A stretch of 34,124 nt of DNA, taken from positions 1 to 34,124 of the forward strand of contig NZ_SNAA01000023.1 of assembly GCF_004358695.1 (NCBI RefSeq), read 5' to 3'. This document shows, in pieces, positions 1 to 8,815 of the stretch. Origin of the DNA: Palleronia sediminis (lineage in GTDB: Bacteria; Pseudomonadota; Alphaproteobacteria; Rhodobacterales; Rhodobacteraceae). A program made the position numbers and the translations under genes. The notes under the pieces were generated by a model. It worked only from the letters and a program-made list of their open reading frames with translations, had not been told where the DNA came from and ran no database searches. Each line of letters begins with the position of its first letter. The stretch's first letter is position 1.

Positions 1-635
1 CCGCGCCCGTGACCGCGGCGCCGCAGGCCCCCGCGCGCGCGCTGCCCGCGAACGCGCCGGGCTTCGCGCAGCTTCCCCGGACCGGCGACGGGCGGCTCGG
101 CGCGGTCCGCGCGGCGGCGAAATCGGGCGCCTGGGGCCAGTGCCTCGCGCAATCGGTGAACCCGCGCTCGGTCGATGTGCTCTACGAGCGGGGCTGGTGC
201 GCCTATAACTCGGAACGCCCGCTCGAGGCGCTTGCGGCCTTCAAGGTCGCGGCCAGCGCGGGGCTGGGCGGCACGATCACCCGCGATGCCCGGTTCGGCA
301 TGGTCCTGGCCTTTCTCAAGAACACCATGACCGAGGATGCCGCCCGCATCGCCGCCACCACCCCCCTGACCGAAGAGCAGCGGGTCGATGTCGAGGGGAT
401 CATTCTCGACCAGCGCGGGGTGCGTGCCTACCAGCGTGCCGAGTGGCGCGACGCGATCAACTATTTCAACGCGATAGAGGAATTGCGCGGCTCGATCCGG
501 CGCGATCTCGCGATCCTGCGGGCCTATGCCTACCTCAACGCCGGAGAGCGTCAGACCGCGCGCGAACAGTTCGAGCTGCTGCATGACCAGCTTGCCACGA
601 ACGAGACCCGCAAGGGTCTCAGGGCGGCGCGGTGA
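1..635 (+). CDS. TPR-like protein, C-terminal part (gene enters from the left)
   Basis: The frame is open from base 3 to the TGA at 633-635, so the true start probably lies outside the window; a GTG at 9 is only the first possible start seen inside it. The visible ~208 residues are helical, with three TPR-like units: one around '[20 protein letters not shown]', one around '[19 protein letters not shown]' and one around '[19 protein letters not shown]'. TPR arrays normally mediate protein-protein contacts. No catalytic motif, and no signal peptide in the visible part, can be seen. The stop overlaps the GTG start of acpS by four bases (GTGA), so the two are probably translationally coupled. The specific role is unknown. 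It could be the tail of a larger TPR protein, for example an envelope or polysaccharide-export component, but nothing here proves that. Confidence 0.6.
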   Translation, partial: APVTAAPQAPARALPANAPGFAQLPRTGDGRLGAVRAAAKSGAWGQCLAQSVNPRSVDVLYERGWCAYNSERPLEALAAFKVAASAGLGGTITRDARFGMVLAFLKNTMTEDAARIAATTPLTEEQRVDVEGIILDQRGVRAYQRAEWRDAINYFNAIEELRGSIRRDLAILRAYAYLNAGERQTAREQFELLHDQLATNETRKGLRAAR

Positions 636-1033
636 TCCTCGGGATCGGGGCGGATCTCGCCAATATCGAGCGGATCGCCGGGACGCTCGAACGCTTTGGC
701 GACCGGTTCCGCAACCGCGTCTTTACCGAGACCGAACAGCGCCGCGCCGAACGCCGGGCCGACGTGGCGGGCACCTACGCGAAACGCTGGGCCGCCAAGG
801 AGGCCTGTTCCAAGGCGCTCGGCACCGGGCTGCGCATGGGCATCGCCTGGAAGGACATGGCCGTGTCGAACCTGCCCACGGGACAGCCGGTGATGCACCT
901 GACCGGCTGGGCGGCCGCGCGGCTCGCCGACCTGACGCCCGCGGGCCACGAGGCCATCGTGCATGTCACCCTGACCGACGACCACCCCTGGGCGCAGGCC
1001 TTCGTCGTGATCGAGGCGCGGCCGACCGCCTGA
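632..1033 (+). CDS. acpS: Holo-[acyl-carrier-protein] synthase
   Basis: Transfers 4'-phosphopantetheine from CoA to the serine of acyl carrier protein, activating it for cytoplasmic fatty acid synthesis. The 133-residue length is usual for the family. The N-terminus carries the GIGxDL signature (D8, a Mg2+ ligand), and the second conserved block is '[14 protein letters not shown]' at residues 53-66, with E57 as the other metal ligand. The start is a GTG at 632 that overlaps the upstream stop (GTGA). In related bacteria acpS usually follows pdxJ; here it follows a TPR-like gene, and pdxJ lies about 13 kb downstream. Identification is secure from the two motifs, length and linkage to lepB-rnc-era. 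Confidence 0.95.
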   Translation: MILGIGADLANIERIAGTLERFGDRFRNRVFTETEQRRAERRADVAGTYAKRWAAKEACSKALGTGLRMGIAWKDMAVSNLPTGQPVMHLTGWAAARLADLTPAGHEAIVHVTLTDDHPWAQAFVVIEARPTA

Positions 1034-1097
1034 GCGGCGCGGGAACCGCGCGCGCCCCGCGGGCTTGTCACAGGCCAGATCGAAAGGGACTGCCGCC

Positions 1098-1580
1098 ATG
1101 ACCCAGGGCACCATCGAGCCGACCGAGGCCGAGACCGCCGCACTCGCCCATGCCATCACCCGCGCCAGCGGGATCGCGCGCGACGAAACGGACCGCGCGC
1201 CCATCGTCGCCGCCATCCTGGTGGATGACGAGGTGATCGCCTGGGGCGACAACGAGGTGCATGTCGAGAACGACCCCTCGCGCCATGCCGAGATCGTCGC
1301 CATCTCGCGGGCCTGCGCCGAGCGCGGGACGCCGTCGCTCCAAGGGGCGAGCATCGTCACCACGCTTCAACCCTGCGAGATGTGTCTTGGCGCCATCCGC
1401 ATGTCGGGCATCGCGCGGGTGATCTTTGCCGCCGGCCGACCGGGGCTGAAAGACGGGTATTTCGCCTTTCCCGGCCTCGCGCTCGAACAGTTCGTCGAGG
1501 CCGATCCCGAGGGCTTCGGCTGGGCCGGCCACGTGATGGAGGCGGATGTCATGGCGCTTTACGGCAAGCGCGAGGGCTGA
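1098..1580 (+). CDS. Nucleoside/nucleobase deaminase, CDA fold (zinc-dependent)
   Basis: A 160-residue protein of the cytidine deaminase-like superfamily. It has the zinc and proton-shuttle motif HAE (H63-E65) and the second zinc motif PCEMC (P92-C96), followed by 'GAIRMSGIARVIFAA'. These bind one Zn2+ and deaminate an amino-purine or amino-pyrimidine. The substrate cannot be fixed: the arrangement resembles guanine deaminase and TadA-type proteins, but TadA signature residues around the HAE motif are not clearly present. I chose the ATG at 1098 because AAGGGA at 1084-1089 is well spaced from it; a TTG at 1065 in the same frame is less likely. It sits between acpS and lepB, which are normally adjacent in this group, so it looks inserted, although its base composition is like that of its neighbours. 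Confidence 0.85.
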   Translation: MTQGTIEPTEAETAALAHAITRASGIARDETDRAPIVAAILVDDEVIAWGDNEVHVENDPSRHAEIVAISRACAERGTPSLQGASIVTTLQPCEMCLGAIRMSGIARVIFAAGRPGLKDGYFAFPGLALEQFVEADPEGFGWAGHVMEADVMALYGKREG

Positions 1581-1590
1581 TCCCGCCAGC

Positions 1591-1619
1591 TTGACACCCG
1601 GGGGAGGGCCTTCCATCTA
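1591..1619 (+). promoter_or_regulatory. Candidate sigma-70 promoter for lepB-rnc operon
   Basis: A perfect -35 box TTGACA at 1591-1596 is followed after 17 bases by CATCTA at 1614-1619, a weak -10. Transcription would start about 30 bases before the lepB ATG. The perfect -35 and exact spacing support it; the poor -10 leaves doubt. Confidence 0.5.
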
Positions 1620-1655
1620 GGCCGGGATTTTCCCAACGCGCGCGGCGGATACAAG

Positions 1656-2489
1656 ATGGCCAAGGCCGAAAGATCGGGCGGCATCCTCGAGACGATAAAG
1701 ACCGTCGTCTATGCCCTGCTTATCGCCGGCGTGTTCCGCACGCTGTTCTTCCAGCCCTTCTGGATCCCGTCGGGCTCGATGAAGGATACGCTGCTCGTCG
1801 GCGATTTCCTGTTCGTCAACAAGATGGCCTATGGCTATTCCTATGCCTCCTGCCCGTCGCTGCGGTTCCCGCGTTTCGGCATCGACATCGGGGCCGAGGA
1901 TATCTGCGGGATCTTCGACGGCGACAATTCCCGCCTGTTCGGGAGCGAGCCCGAACGGGGGGATGTAGTCGTGTTCCGCCACCCCGTCACGGGGCAGGAC
2001 TATATCAAGCGGCTGATCGGTCTGCCGGGCGAGACGGTGCAGGTGCGGGGCGGCGTCCTCTACATCGACGGGCAGGAGGCGCCGCAGACACCCGCCGGCA
2101 CCTTTACCGAGACCTATGACGCGCAAGGCCCCATGGGCAACCGCCCGCAATGCGCCAATCCGGGCGTGCCGCTGGGCGGCGTCTGCGAAAAGCCGCGCTT
2201 CCGCGAGACGCTTCCGGGCGGGGTCGAGCACGATATCCTGAACATCCGCACCACCCAGCTTGACGATACGCCGGTCTATACCGTGCCCGAGGGGCATTAT
2301 TTCTTCATGGGCGACAACCGCGACAACTCTACCGACAGCCGCGTGTCGCCAGTGGCAGGCGGTGTCGGATTCGTGCCCTACGAGAACCTGATCGGCCGCG
2401 CGGGCCGGGTCGTCCTGTCGTTCGGCGGCACCAGCATCTTCAAGGTCTGGGACTGGCGGTTCGATCGCTTCCTCGAGCCGATCGAGTGA
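1656..2489 (+). CDS. lepB: Signal peptidase I
   Basis: Membrane-bound serine protease that removes signal peptides from Sec- and Tat-exported proteins at the periplasmic face of the inner membrane. The protein has 277 residues. One N-terminal membrane helix (about residues 13-32) is followed by 'PFWIPSGSM', giving catalytic Ser41. '[11 protein letters not shown]' gives the general-base Lys118, and '[12 protein letters not shown]' near residue 235 is the conserved box E region. Between S41 and K118 lies a Cys-containing segment around residues 60-90. The start ATG is supported by a candidate promoter 37-65 bases upstream. The TGA stop overlaps the GTG of rnc (GTGA), so rnc is probably coupled to it, an arrangement known from many proteobacteria. 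Confidence 0.97.
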   Translation: MAKAERSGGILETIKTVVYALLIAGVFRTLFFQPFWIPSGSMKDTLLVGDFLFVNKMAYGYSYASCPSLRFPRFGIDIGAEDICGIFDGDNSRLFGSEPERGDVVVFRHPVTGQDYIKRLIGLPGETVQVRGGVLYIDGQEAPQTPAGTFTETYDAQGPMGNRPQCANPGVPLGGVCEKPRFRETLPGGVEHDILNIRTTQLDDTPVYTVPEGHYFFMGDNRDNSTDSRVSPVAGGVGFVPYENLIGRAGRVVLSFGGTSIFKVWDWRFDRFLEPIE

Positions 2490-3175
2490 AGCTCGGCGCG
2501 CAACAGGCGGCCTTTGCGCGGCGGCTGGGCCATACGTTCCGCGATGGCGGGCTGCTGATCCGCGCGCTCACCCATGGCTCCATCGCGACCGAGACGCGGC
2601 CCGACAACCAGCGGCTCGAATTCCTGGGCGACCGGGTGCTGGGCCTGGTGATCGCCGAGGCGCTGCTCGCCGCCGACCCCGGCGCGGCCGAGGGTCAGCT
2701 CGCCCCGCGGTTCAACGCCCTCGTCCGCAAGGAAACCTGCGCCGATATCGCCCGGCGGATCGACCTCGGCGCGGTGCTGCGGATCGGGCGTTCCGAGATG
2801 ATGTCGGGCGGGCGGCGCAAGCAGGCGCTGCTGGGCGACGGGATGGAGGCGGTGATCGCCGCCGTCTATCTCGACGGCGGGTTCGACGCGGCGCGCGGCG
2901 TGATCCTGCGGCTCTGGGGCGACGCGCTCGAGAATGTCGAGCCCGACGCCCGCGACGCCAAGACGGCGCTTCAGGAATGGGCGCAGGCGCGCGGGTTGCC
3001 GCCGCCGAGCTATGTCACCGTCGACCGCACCGGTCCCGATCACGCCCCCGTCTTCACCATCGAGGCGCGGCTGGCCTCGGGCGAGACGGCGCAGGGCTGC
3101 GCCTCTGCCAAGCGCGCCGCCGAACAGGCCGCGGCCGCGGCGCTTCTGGCGGCGTCCGAAGGGGGCGGGGCATGA
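2486..3175 (+). CDS. rnc: Ribonuclease III
   Basis: Double-strand-specific endoribonuclease that processes rRNA precursors and structured mRNAs. The catalytic domain has the signature 'NQRLEFLGD' (residues 41-49; E45 and D49) and '[16 protein letters not shown]' (D118 and E121 complete the metal site). A double-stranded-RNA-binding domain follows, from about residue 158 ('[14 protein letters not shown]') to '[17 protein letters not shown]' near residue 221. The length of 229 residues is normal. The start is a GTG at 2486 overlapping the lepB stop. The segment '[16 protein letters not shown]' differs from the more usual L-S-x-x-R form, but the catalytic set is complete. Hairpins in this same window, especially between rplL and rpoB, are the sort of RNA it could cut. 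Confidence 0.97.
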   Translation: MKLGAQQAAFARRLGHTFRDGGLLIRALTHGSIATETRPDNQRLEFLGDRVLGLVIAEALLAADPGAAEGQLAPRFNALVRKETCADIARRIDLGAVLRIGRSEMMSGGRRKQALLGDGMEAVIAAVYLDGGFDAARGVILRLWGDALENVEPDARDAKTALQEWAQARGLPPPSYVTVDRTGPDHAPVFTIEARLASGETAQGCASAKRAAEQAAAAALLAASEGGGA

Positions 3176-3179
3176 CCGG

Positions 3180-4067
3180 ATGAGCCCCAATTTCGCCGGC
3201 GCGCTGTTCATGATCGCGGCCATGCTGGGCTTTGCGGTCGAGGACGCGCTGTTCAAGGCAGCGGTGGTCACGGTGTCGCCAGGTCTGGCCACCATCGCCT
3301 TCGGGCTGTCGGGGCTGGTGTTCTTTGCCGGTGCGGCCCTTGCCACCGGCCAGCCGCTTTTCCCCCGCCGGTGGAGCCGCTGGCTGAGCGTGCGGACGGG
3401 GTTCGAGATCGGGGGGCGGCTGTTCTTCGCGCTGGCACTGGCTTTTGCCCCGCTGGCCGAAACCTCGGCCATCCTGCAGGCCGCGCCTCTGGTGGTGACA
3501 CTGGGCGCGGCGCTGGTGCTGAAAGAGGCGGTGCCGCCCGCGCAATGGGTGGCCATGGCCATCGGCTTCGGCGGCGTGCTGCTGATCCTGCGCCCGGCCG
3601 GCGCGCTGTTCGAGCCCGCGCTGCTTTTCGCGGTGCTGGGCATGATCGGTTTTGCCGGGCGCGACCTCGCCACCCGCGCCATCCCGCGCGATATCGGCAC
3701 GCTGCAACTAGGGGTGCTGGGGTTCGGGGTGGTCGTGGTCGCGGGGCTTGTCATATGGGCCGCCGAGGGGCTGCCCGTGGCCGCGCCCGGCCCGCGCGGT
3801 CTGCTTTTGCCGATGGCGGGCGCGGTGGGCGTGCTGGGCTATGCCGCGATCACGCGGGCGATGCGCACGGGCGAGGTGGGTGTCGTCGCGCCGTTCCGCT
3901 ATACGAGGCTTCTGGCCGCCCTGTTGATCGCCGCCATCGTCTTTGGCGAGCGGCCCGACTGGATGACCTATGCGGGCTCGGTGCTGATCGTGGCGACCGG
4001 GATCTATACGCTGACAACCTCGGGCGCGCGCCGTCGCGCCGCCCTAGCCAGAACGGAGAGGACATGA
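3180..4067 (+). CDS. DMT-superfamily transporter (EamA domains)
   Basis: A 295-residue integral membrane protein with about ten hydrophobic helices in two repeated halves (roughly residues 4-137 and 148-287), the pattern of EamA-type drug/metabolite transporters. The first half ends with 'AETSAILQAAPLVVTLGAALVLKE' type sequence and the second with 'VAPFRYTRLLAALLIAAIVFGE', both typical of the family's helix 3-4 regions. The substrate cannot be read from sequence. The in-frame ATG at 3180 is chosen because the reading frame upstream lies entirely inside rnc and the first helix begins here. Its stop overlaps the era start (ATGA at 4064-4067), so the transporter is in the rnc-era transcription unit though functionally unrelated to it. 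Confidence 0.88.
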   Translation: MSPNFAGALFMIAAMLGFAVEDALFKAAVVTVSPGLATIAFGLSGLVFFAGAALATGQPLFPRRWSRWLSVRTGFEIGGRLFFALALAFAPLAETSAILQAAPLVVTLGAALVLKEAVPPAQWVAMAIGFGGVLLILRPAGALFEPALLFAVLGMIGFAGRDLATRAIPRDIGTLQLGVLGFGVVVVAGLVIWAAEGLPVAAPGPRGLLLPMAGAVGVLGYAAITRAMRTGEVGVVAPFRYTRLLAALLIAAIVFGERPDWMTYAGSVLIVATGIYTLTTSGARRRAALARTERT

Positions 4068-4969
4068 CCTCCAAGGCCGGCTTCATCGCCCTGATCGGCG
4101 AGCCCAACGCGGGCAAATCCACCCTTCTCAACCGCATGGTCGGGGCGAAGGTGTCCATCGTCACCCACAAGGTGCAGACCACCCGCGCCCGCATCCGCGG
4201 CGTGGCGATCGAGGGCGAAAGCCAGCTTGTCTTCGTCGATACGCCGGGGCTGTTCCGTCCGCGCCGCAGGCTCGACCGGGCGATGGTCGCCGCCGCCTGG
4301 AGCGGTGCGGCCGATGCCGATATCGTCGTGCTGCTGATCGAGGCGCATCGCGGCCTGACCGACGGGGTGGAGGAGATCCTCGCCTCGCTCGCCGACCGCG
4401 CGCCGGGCGTGCCCGTGATCCTCGCCATCAACAAGATCGACCGCGTCGAGGCGCCGGTCCTGCTCAAGCTCTCGGCTGATCTCAACGCGCGCTACCCGTT
4501 CGACGAGACCTTCATGATCTCGGCTGAGCGTGGCCATGGCGTCGACACGCTGAAACGCGCGCTGGCCGCGCGTCTGCCCGAGGGCCCGTGGCTCTATCCC
4601 GAGGACCAGATCGCCGATCTGCCCATGCGCATGATCGCGGCCGAGATCACCCGCGAAAAGCTGACGCTGCGGCTGCACCAGGAACTGCCCTACCAGATCA
4701 CCGTCGAGACCGAGGTCTGGGAAGAGCGCAAGGACGGCTCGGCCCGGATCGACCAGGTGATCTATGTGCTGCGCGACGGCCACAAGGGCATCGTGCTGGG
4801 CAACAAGGGCGAGACGGTCAAGGCCATCGGACAGGCCGCCCGGCTCGAACTCGAGGAGTTCATGGGGCGCAAGGTGCACCTGTTCCTCCAGGTCAAGGTC
4901 CGGCCCGGCTGGCTCGAGGATGCCGAGCGTTATTCCGAGATGGGGCTCGACTGGAAGGACGGTGCCTGA
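4064..4969 (+). CDS. era: GTPase Era (16S rRNA/30S assembly)
   Basis: GTPase that binds the 3' end of 16S rRNA and helps mature the 30S subunit; it also links ribosome assembly to the cell cycle. The 301-residue protein has G1 'GEPNAGKST' (residues 12-20), G3 'DTPG' (59-62) and G4 'NKID' (123-126), followed by a C-terminal KH domain whose GxxG loop is 'GNKG' (246-249). The ATG at 4064 overlaps the stop of the transporter gene, and GGAGAGG lies just upstream at 4055-4061. Downstream, the DUF1491 gene begins inside the era end. In related genomes recO often follows this pair; it does not appear here. Confidence 0.97.
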   Translation: MTSKAGFIALIGEPNAGKSTLLNRMVGAKVSIVTHKVQTTRARIRGVAIEGESQLVFVDTPGLFRPRRRLDRAMVAAAWSGAADADIVVLLIEAHRGLTDGVEEILASLADRAPGVPVILAINKIDRVEAPVLLKLSADLNARYPFDETFMISAERGHGVDTLKRALAARLPEGPWLYPEDQIADLPMRMIAAEITREKLTLRLHQELPYQITVETEVWEERKDGSARIDQVIYVLRDGHKGIVLGNKGETVKAIGQAARLELEEFMGRKVHLFLQVKVRPGWLEDAERYSEMGLDWKDGA

Positions 4970-5297
4970 GCTGCGGCTGGCCTCGGGGATCTGGGTCGCG
5001 GCCTATCTGCGGCGGCTCGCGCTGGCCGATATCCCCGCCTATGTCATTGCCCGCGGCGACGACACCGCGGGCGCGGTGCTTATCAAGCTTGCCACGCTCG
5101 ACGGGCAGGCGAGGGCGTTCCAGCGCAGCTTCGACCTCGCGACGGGGCAGCGCGTCTGGATGACGCTGGCCGAAGGCGCCGAGCCCGAGGTGGACGCCGC
5201 CATCGCGCGCGCGCGGGGATTCGACCCGGACCTGTGGGTGATCGAGATCGAGGACCGCGCCGGGCGTCACCTGCTGGACGAGCCGGGCCTGTCCTGA
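4962..5297 (+). CDS. DUF1491 family protein
   Basis: A small 111-residue soluble protein that I recognise as the DUF1491 family, found in alphaproteobacteria next to era. Family features visible are 'ASGIWVAAYLRRLALADIPAYVIARGDDTAGAVLIKL' in outline, 'GQRVWM' in the middle and 'RARGFDPDLWVIEIEDRAGRHLLDE' near the end. No catalytic motif is evident and the function is unknown. The GTG start at 4962 overlaps the era stop by eight bases; the codons before it lie inside era. The conserved linkage suggests a role tied to ribosome or RNA metabolism, but this is only inference. Confidence 0.78.
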   Translation: MPELRLASGIWVAAYLRRLALADIPAYVIARGDDTAGAVLIKLATLDGQARAFQRSFDLATGQRVWMTLAEGAEPEVDAAIARARGFDPDLWVIEIEDRAGRHLLDEPGLS

Positions 5298-5361
5298 GCG
5301 CGGTGCCGGTTGCCGGTGTCGGATCGAGTATTTGTGGAAACAGAGAAGGACGAGGCCCGAG

Positions 5362-5865
5362 ATGGCGAAACGCGCGTTCCTGACATGGCCCGACCCCCGG
5401 CTGCGCCGCCCCGCCGCGCCCGTCGCCGAGATCACGGACGAGATCCGCGGCACATGGGACGACATGATCGACACGATGGAGGCCATGCCCGGCGTCGGGC
5501 TGGCCGCCCCCCAGATCGGGGTGATGCTGCGGCTTGCGGTGGTCGATGCCTCGGAGGCGCGCGGCCAGGCGATCCGCATGGGCAATCCCGAGATCCTTCA
5601 CGCCAGCGTCAAGCCCCGCGCCCATGTCGAGGCCAGCCCCAACCTGCCCGGCATCTCGGCCGAGATCACGCGCCCGCGCGCCGTCACCGTGCGGTTCATC
5701 GACGCCGCGGGCGAGACCGTCGAGCGGGATTTCGTCGATCTCTGGGCGACGAGCGTGCAGCACCAGATCGACCATCTCGACGGCCGGATCTTTCTCGACC
5801 GGCTGAGCCGGGTGAAACGCGACATGATGCTGCGCCGTTTTGCCAAATCGGCGCGTACCGCCTGA
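5362..5865 (+). CDS. Peptide deformylase-like protein lacking active-site residues
   Basis: A 167-residue homologue of peptide deformylase, the enzyme that removes formyl from the N-terminal methionine of new proteins. Motif 1 is intact ('GVGLAAPQIG', residues 44-53). Motif 2, normally EGCLS with the metal-binding Cys, reads 'EASPNLPG' (90-97), with Ser in place of Cys. Motif 3, normally HExDH, reads 'HQIDH' (134-138): both His ligands remain but the catalytic Glu is Gln. It is therefore probably not an active deformylase. The reading frame is intact, which argues for selection. It lies 69 bases before fmt, as deformylases often do. Start ATG 5362 is preceded by GAGG at 5352-5355; an in-frame GTG at 5332 is possible. 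A true def gene must exist elsewhere. Confidence 0.85.
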   Translation: MAKRAFLTWPDPRLRRPAAPVAEITDEIRGTWDDMIDTMEAMPGVGLAAPQIGVMLRLAVVDASEARGQAIRMGNPEILHASVKPRAHVEASPNLPGISAEITRPRAVTVRFIDAAGETVERDFVDLWATSVQHQIDHLDGRIFLDRLSRVKRDMMLRRFAKSARTA

Positions 5866-5934
5866 GCGGCGACTGGCGGGGCGCCGGAGTTCGGGCTAGG
5901 TCGGCCCCCGAACGCCGCCAGACCGGAGCCCGCC

Positions 5935-6834
5935 ATGCGCATCGTCTTCATGGGAACGCCCGATTTCTCGGTTCCCGCCCTGCGGGCGCTGATCGCCGCC
6001 GGGCACGAGATCGCCTGCGTCTATACCCAGCCGCCGCGCCCCGCCGGGCGGGGCAAGCGCGACCGCCCCGCGCCGGTCCATGCCGAGGCGGCCGCGCGCG
6101 GCATCGAGGTCCGCCACCCGGTCACTCTGCGGCGGCTCGAGGAGCAGGAGGCATTCGCCGCGCTCGGGGCGGATATCGCCGTCGTCGTGGCCTATGGGCT
6201 GATCCTGCCGCGCGCCGTGCTCGAGGCGCCGGCGCAGGGCTGTCTCAACATCCACGCGTCGCTTTTGCCGCGCTGGCGCGGGGCGGCGCCGATCCAGCGC
6301 GCCATCATGGCCGGCGATGACGAGACGGGCATCTGCATCATGCGGATGGACGAGGGGCTGGATACCGGGCCGGTGCTGTCGCGCGCGACGACCCCCATCG
6401 GGGCGACCGACACGGCGGGCGACCTGCATGACCGGCTGGCCGGGATCGGGGCCGATTTGATCGTAACGGCGCTGGACCGGCTGGGGGCGCTGCCGCCCTT
6501 GCCCCAGCCCGAGACGGGGGCCAGCTATGCGCCCAAGATCGACAAGGCCGAGGCGCGGATCGACTGGACGGGTGCGGCGGCCGGCATCGATTGCCAGATC
6601 AGGGGGCTCTCGCCTTTTCCGGGCGCGTGGTGCGAGGCGGGGGGCGAGCGGCTCAAGATCCTGCGCTCGCGCCTGGCCGAGGGGCAGGGCGCACCGGGCG
6701 AGATCCTCGGGGGCGGGCGCATCGCCTGCGGCGAGGGGGCGGTCGAGCTGCTCGAGATCCAGCGCGAGGGGCGCAAGCCCCAGCCCGCGGCCGAGGCGCT
6801 GCGCGGATTGCGGGTCGAGGGGCGGCTGGGCTGA
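5935..6834 (+). CDS. fmt: Methionyl-tRNA formyltransferase
   Basis: Formylates the methionine on initiator tRNA using 10-formyltetrahydrofolate, in the cytoplasm. The 299-residue protein has the Rossmann N-terminal start '[16 protein letters not shown]'. The folate-binding and catalytic block '[19 protein letters not shown]' (103-121) contains N105 and H107, and D143 lies in 'MDEGLDTG'. The C-terminal OB-like tRNA-binding domain begins near residue 205. The ATG at 5935 is the natural family start, with GGAG at 5925-5928. The gene pairs with the degenerate deformylase upstream and converges on rnhA, with only 12 bases between the two stop codons. Confidence 0.97.
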   Translation: MRIVFMGTPDFSVPALRALIAAGHEIACVYTQPPRPAGRGKRDRPAPVHAEAAARGIEVRHPVTLRRLEEQEAFAALGADIAVVVAYGLILPRAVLEAPAQGCLNIHASLLPRWRGAAPIQRAIMAGDDETGICIMRMDEGLDTGPVLSRATTPIGATDTAGDLHDRLAGIGADLIVTALDRLGALPPLPQPETGASYAPKIDKAEARIDWTGAAAGIDCQIRGLSPFPGAWCEAGGERLKILRSRLAEGQGAPGEILGGGRIACGEGAVELLEIQREGRKPQPAAEALRGLRVEGRLG

Positions 6835-6846
6835 AGGGGAGGCGGC

Positions 6847-7302
6847 TCAGCCCTTCTTGAAGGGCGCCATGCCTTCACGCGCGAGCGCGTCGGCGCGCTC
6901 GTTCTCGGGGTGGCCCGCATGGCCCTTGACCCACTCCCAGCGCACGTCGTGGCGCGCCTGCGCCGCGTCGAGCCGTTTCCAGAGGTCGTCGTTCTTGACC
7001 GGCTTTTTCGCCGAGGTCTTCCAGCCGTTGCGTTTCCAGCCGTGGATCCACGAGGTGACGCCGTTCTTGACGTATTGGCTGTCGGTGACGACCGTGATCC
7101 GACAGGACCGGCCAAGGCTTTCGAGCGCAGAGATCGCCGCCAGAAGCTCCATCCGGTTGTTCGTGGTGAGCTTTTCGCCGCCCTTGAGGTCGCGCGATTT
7201 CACGACCTCGCCGTTTTCCCTGGCGCAGAGCAGCGCGCCCCAGCCGCCGGGGCCGGGATTGCCCGAACAGGCGCCGTCGGTATAGGCGAAAAATTCGGGC
7301 AT
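6847..7302 (-). CDS. rnhA: Ribonuclease HI
   Basis: Cuts the RNA strand of RNA-DNA hybrids, removing primers and R-loops. The 151-residue protein has the full acidic set: D9 in '[17 protein letters not shown]', E52 in '[10 protein letters not shown]', D74 in 'TDSQYV' and D138 in 'ENERADALA', with the flexible-loop H128 in 'VKGHAGHP'. The basic '[17 protein letters not shown]' segment is the substrate-handle region. The ATG at 7302 has GGAG seven bases upstream on the minus strand. It is the last gene of the minus-strand unit running from the NYN gene through ispH. Confidence 0.97.
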   Translation of the reverse strand: MPEFFAYTDGACSGNPGPGGWGALLCARENGEVVKSRDLKGGEKLTTNNRMELLAAISALESLGRSCRITVVTDSQYVKNGVTSWIHGWKRNGWKTSAKKPVKNDDLWKRLDAAQARHDVRWEWVKGHAGHPENERADALAREGMAPFKKG

Positions 7303-7365
7303 GGGTGCTCCGTCAGGTTCGTGTCGCGGGTGGGTAGCATCGGGGTGGGCGGGGTCAAGCCACGC

Positions 7366-7815
7366 TCAGAACGCGACCGGCAGCAGGCACAGCACAACGA
7401 CCGCGGTAAGCAACAGGCGCAGCCGCATCCACCATGGCGGGGCGAGGCCCTGCTGCTGAAATTTCCAGTCGATGCCAAGGATGCCGACAAAGCCCGCGAT
7501 GAGGTAGATCGCCGCCGAGACCGGGCCGCCCCCCACGAAGAAGAACGCCCAGAGCGCGGGCAGCACCGACAGGGCATAGCCCGCCGCGGCGACCCGGCCG
7601 CGGGCCTTGGTCGAGAAGCCCCAGAGCGCCCCGGACATGAAGCTGAGGATGACGGTGCCATAGGCGAGCTGGATATAGGGCCCGACAAAGCGCGGCCCGA
7701 GAATCCCGGCGCCCCAGAGCCCGAGCTGCGGAAACACGGTGCCGAGCCCGCCCCAGACGAAGGGGATGAGCCCGGCGAGCCCGAGCGCGAGCGGTGCTTT
7801 GGGGATGCCGAACAT
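7366..7815 (-). CDS. DUF3429 family membrane protein
   Basis: A 149-residue protein with about five hydrophobic helices: near residues 8-24, 44-64, 72-92, 98-113 and 130-147. The N-terminus 'IPKAPLALGLAGLIPF' and the 'ILSFMSGALWG' segment match what I know of DUF3429, a family of small bacterial inner-membrane proteins of unknown function. The ATG at 7815 has AGGAG about eight bases upstream. It lies between ispH and rnhA, an arrangement I recall from related Rhodobacterales. No catalytic residues are evident, so I give no function. Confidence 0.75.
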   Translation of the reverse strand: MFGIPKAPLALGLAGLIPFVWGGLGTVFPQLGLWGAGILGPRFVGPYIQLAYGTVILSFMSGALWGFSTKARGRVAAAGYALSVLPALWAFFFVGGGPVSAAIYLIAGFVGILGIDWKFQQQGLAPPWWMRLRLLLTAVVVLCLLPVAF

Positions 7816-7857
7816 GGGCGGGCTCCTGAGGGCGGTCGTGGCGGCCGGGGGTGCCGG

Positions 7858-8808
7858 TCAGGCCGGGACGCGCAGCGCGCGGGGGATCTTGAACTCGACC
7901 CGTTCGACCGCGGTCTCGACCGTTTCCACGGTGACGTCATAGCGGTCGCGGAAGGCGTCGACGACCTCGTCGATCAGGATCTCGGGGGCCGAGGCGCCAG
8001 CCGTGATCCCCACCGATGCGATCCCGTCGAGCGCGCGCCAGTCGATCTCGGCGGCGCGCTGGACGAGCTGGGAATAGCGGCATCCGGCGGCGGTCGCGAC
8101 CTCGACCAGGCGACGCGAGTTCGACGAGTTCGGCGCGCCCACCACCAGCAGAGCGTCGCAATGGGGCGCGATGGCCTTGACCGCGCCCTGCCGGTTCGTG
8201 GTGGCGTAGCATATGTCTTCCTTGTGGGGACCGACGATGGCCGGGAACCGCGCCTGAAGCGCGGCCACGATGCCCGCGGTGTCGTCCACCGAAAGCGTGG
8301 TCTGCGTGATGAAGGCCAGCCGGTCGGGGTCGCGCACGTCCAGGGTCGCGACGTCCTCGACGGTTTCGACCAGCAGCACCTCGCCCTCGGGAAGCTGGCC
8401 CATCGTGCCCAGCGTCTCGGGATGGCCCGCATGGCCGATCATCACCATCTGGAGGCCGTTCTCGTGATGGCGCTCGGCCTCGATATGGACCTTGGAGACG
8501 AGCGGACAGGTCGCATCCACATAGACCATGTTGCGGCGCGCGGCCTCGGCCGGTACGGCCTTGGGCACGCCATGGGCCGAAAAGATCACCGGCCGGTCGT
8601 CGGGCACCTCGTCCAGTTCCTCGACAAAGACGGCGCCCTGCTCGCGCAGCGCATCGACGACATAGCGGTTATGCACGATCTCGTGGCGCACATAGACCGG
8701 CGCGCCCCATTTCTCGAGCGCCAGCTCGACGATCTTGATGGCCCGGTCGACGCCCGCGCAGAAGCCGCGGGGCGCGGCGAGATAGAGGGTGAGGGAAGGC
8801 TTTGTCAT
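7858..8808 (-). CDS. ispH: 4-hydroxy-3-methylbut-2-enyl diphosphate reductase
   Basis: Last enzyme of the MEP isoprenoid pathway: an iron-sulfur reductase that converts HMBPP to IPP and DMAPP. The 316-residue protein has the three cluster cysteines C17 ('[12 protein letters not shown]'), C101 ('[12 protein letters not shown]') and C200 ('[11 protein letters not shown]'). Substrate-binding histidines are seen in 'EIVHN' and 'SAHGVPK'. '[14 protein letters not shown]' binds the diphosphate, and the C-terminus holds '[12 protein letters not shown]'. The ATG at 8808 is the family start; only a weak AGGG lies four bases before it. The gene lies in a minus-strand group with no direct pathway partners. 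Confidence 0.97.
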   Translation of the reverse strand: MTKPSLTLYLAAPRGFCAGVDRAIKIVELALEKWGAPVYVRHEIVHNRYVVDALREQGAVFVEELDEVPDDRPVIFSAHGVPKAVPAEAARRNMVYVDATCPLVSKVHIEAERHHENGLQMVMIGHAGHPETLGTMGQLPEGEVLLVETVEDVATLDVRDPDRLAFITQTTLSVDDTAGIVAALQARFPAIVGPHKEDICYATTNRQGAVKAIAPHCDALLVVGAPNSSNSRRLVEVATAAGCRYSQLVQRAAEIDWRALDGIASVGITAGASAPEILIDEVVDAFRDRYDVTVETVETAVERVEFKIPRALRVPA

Positions 8809-8815
8809 GATGCCC

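Noticed and set aside
5896-5900. CTAGG before fmt as part of a promoter like that of lepB
   Set aside because: The expected -35 position has no TTG-type box, so support is too weak to list.
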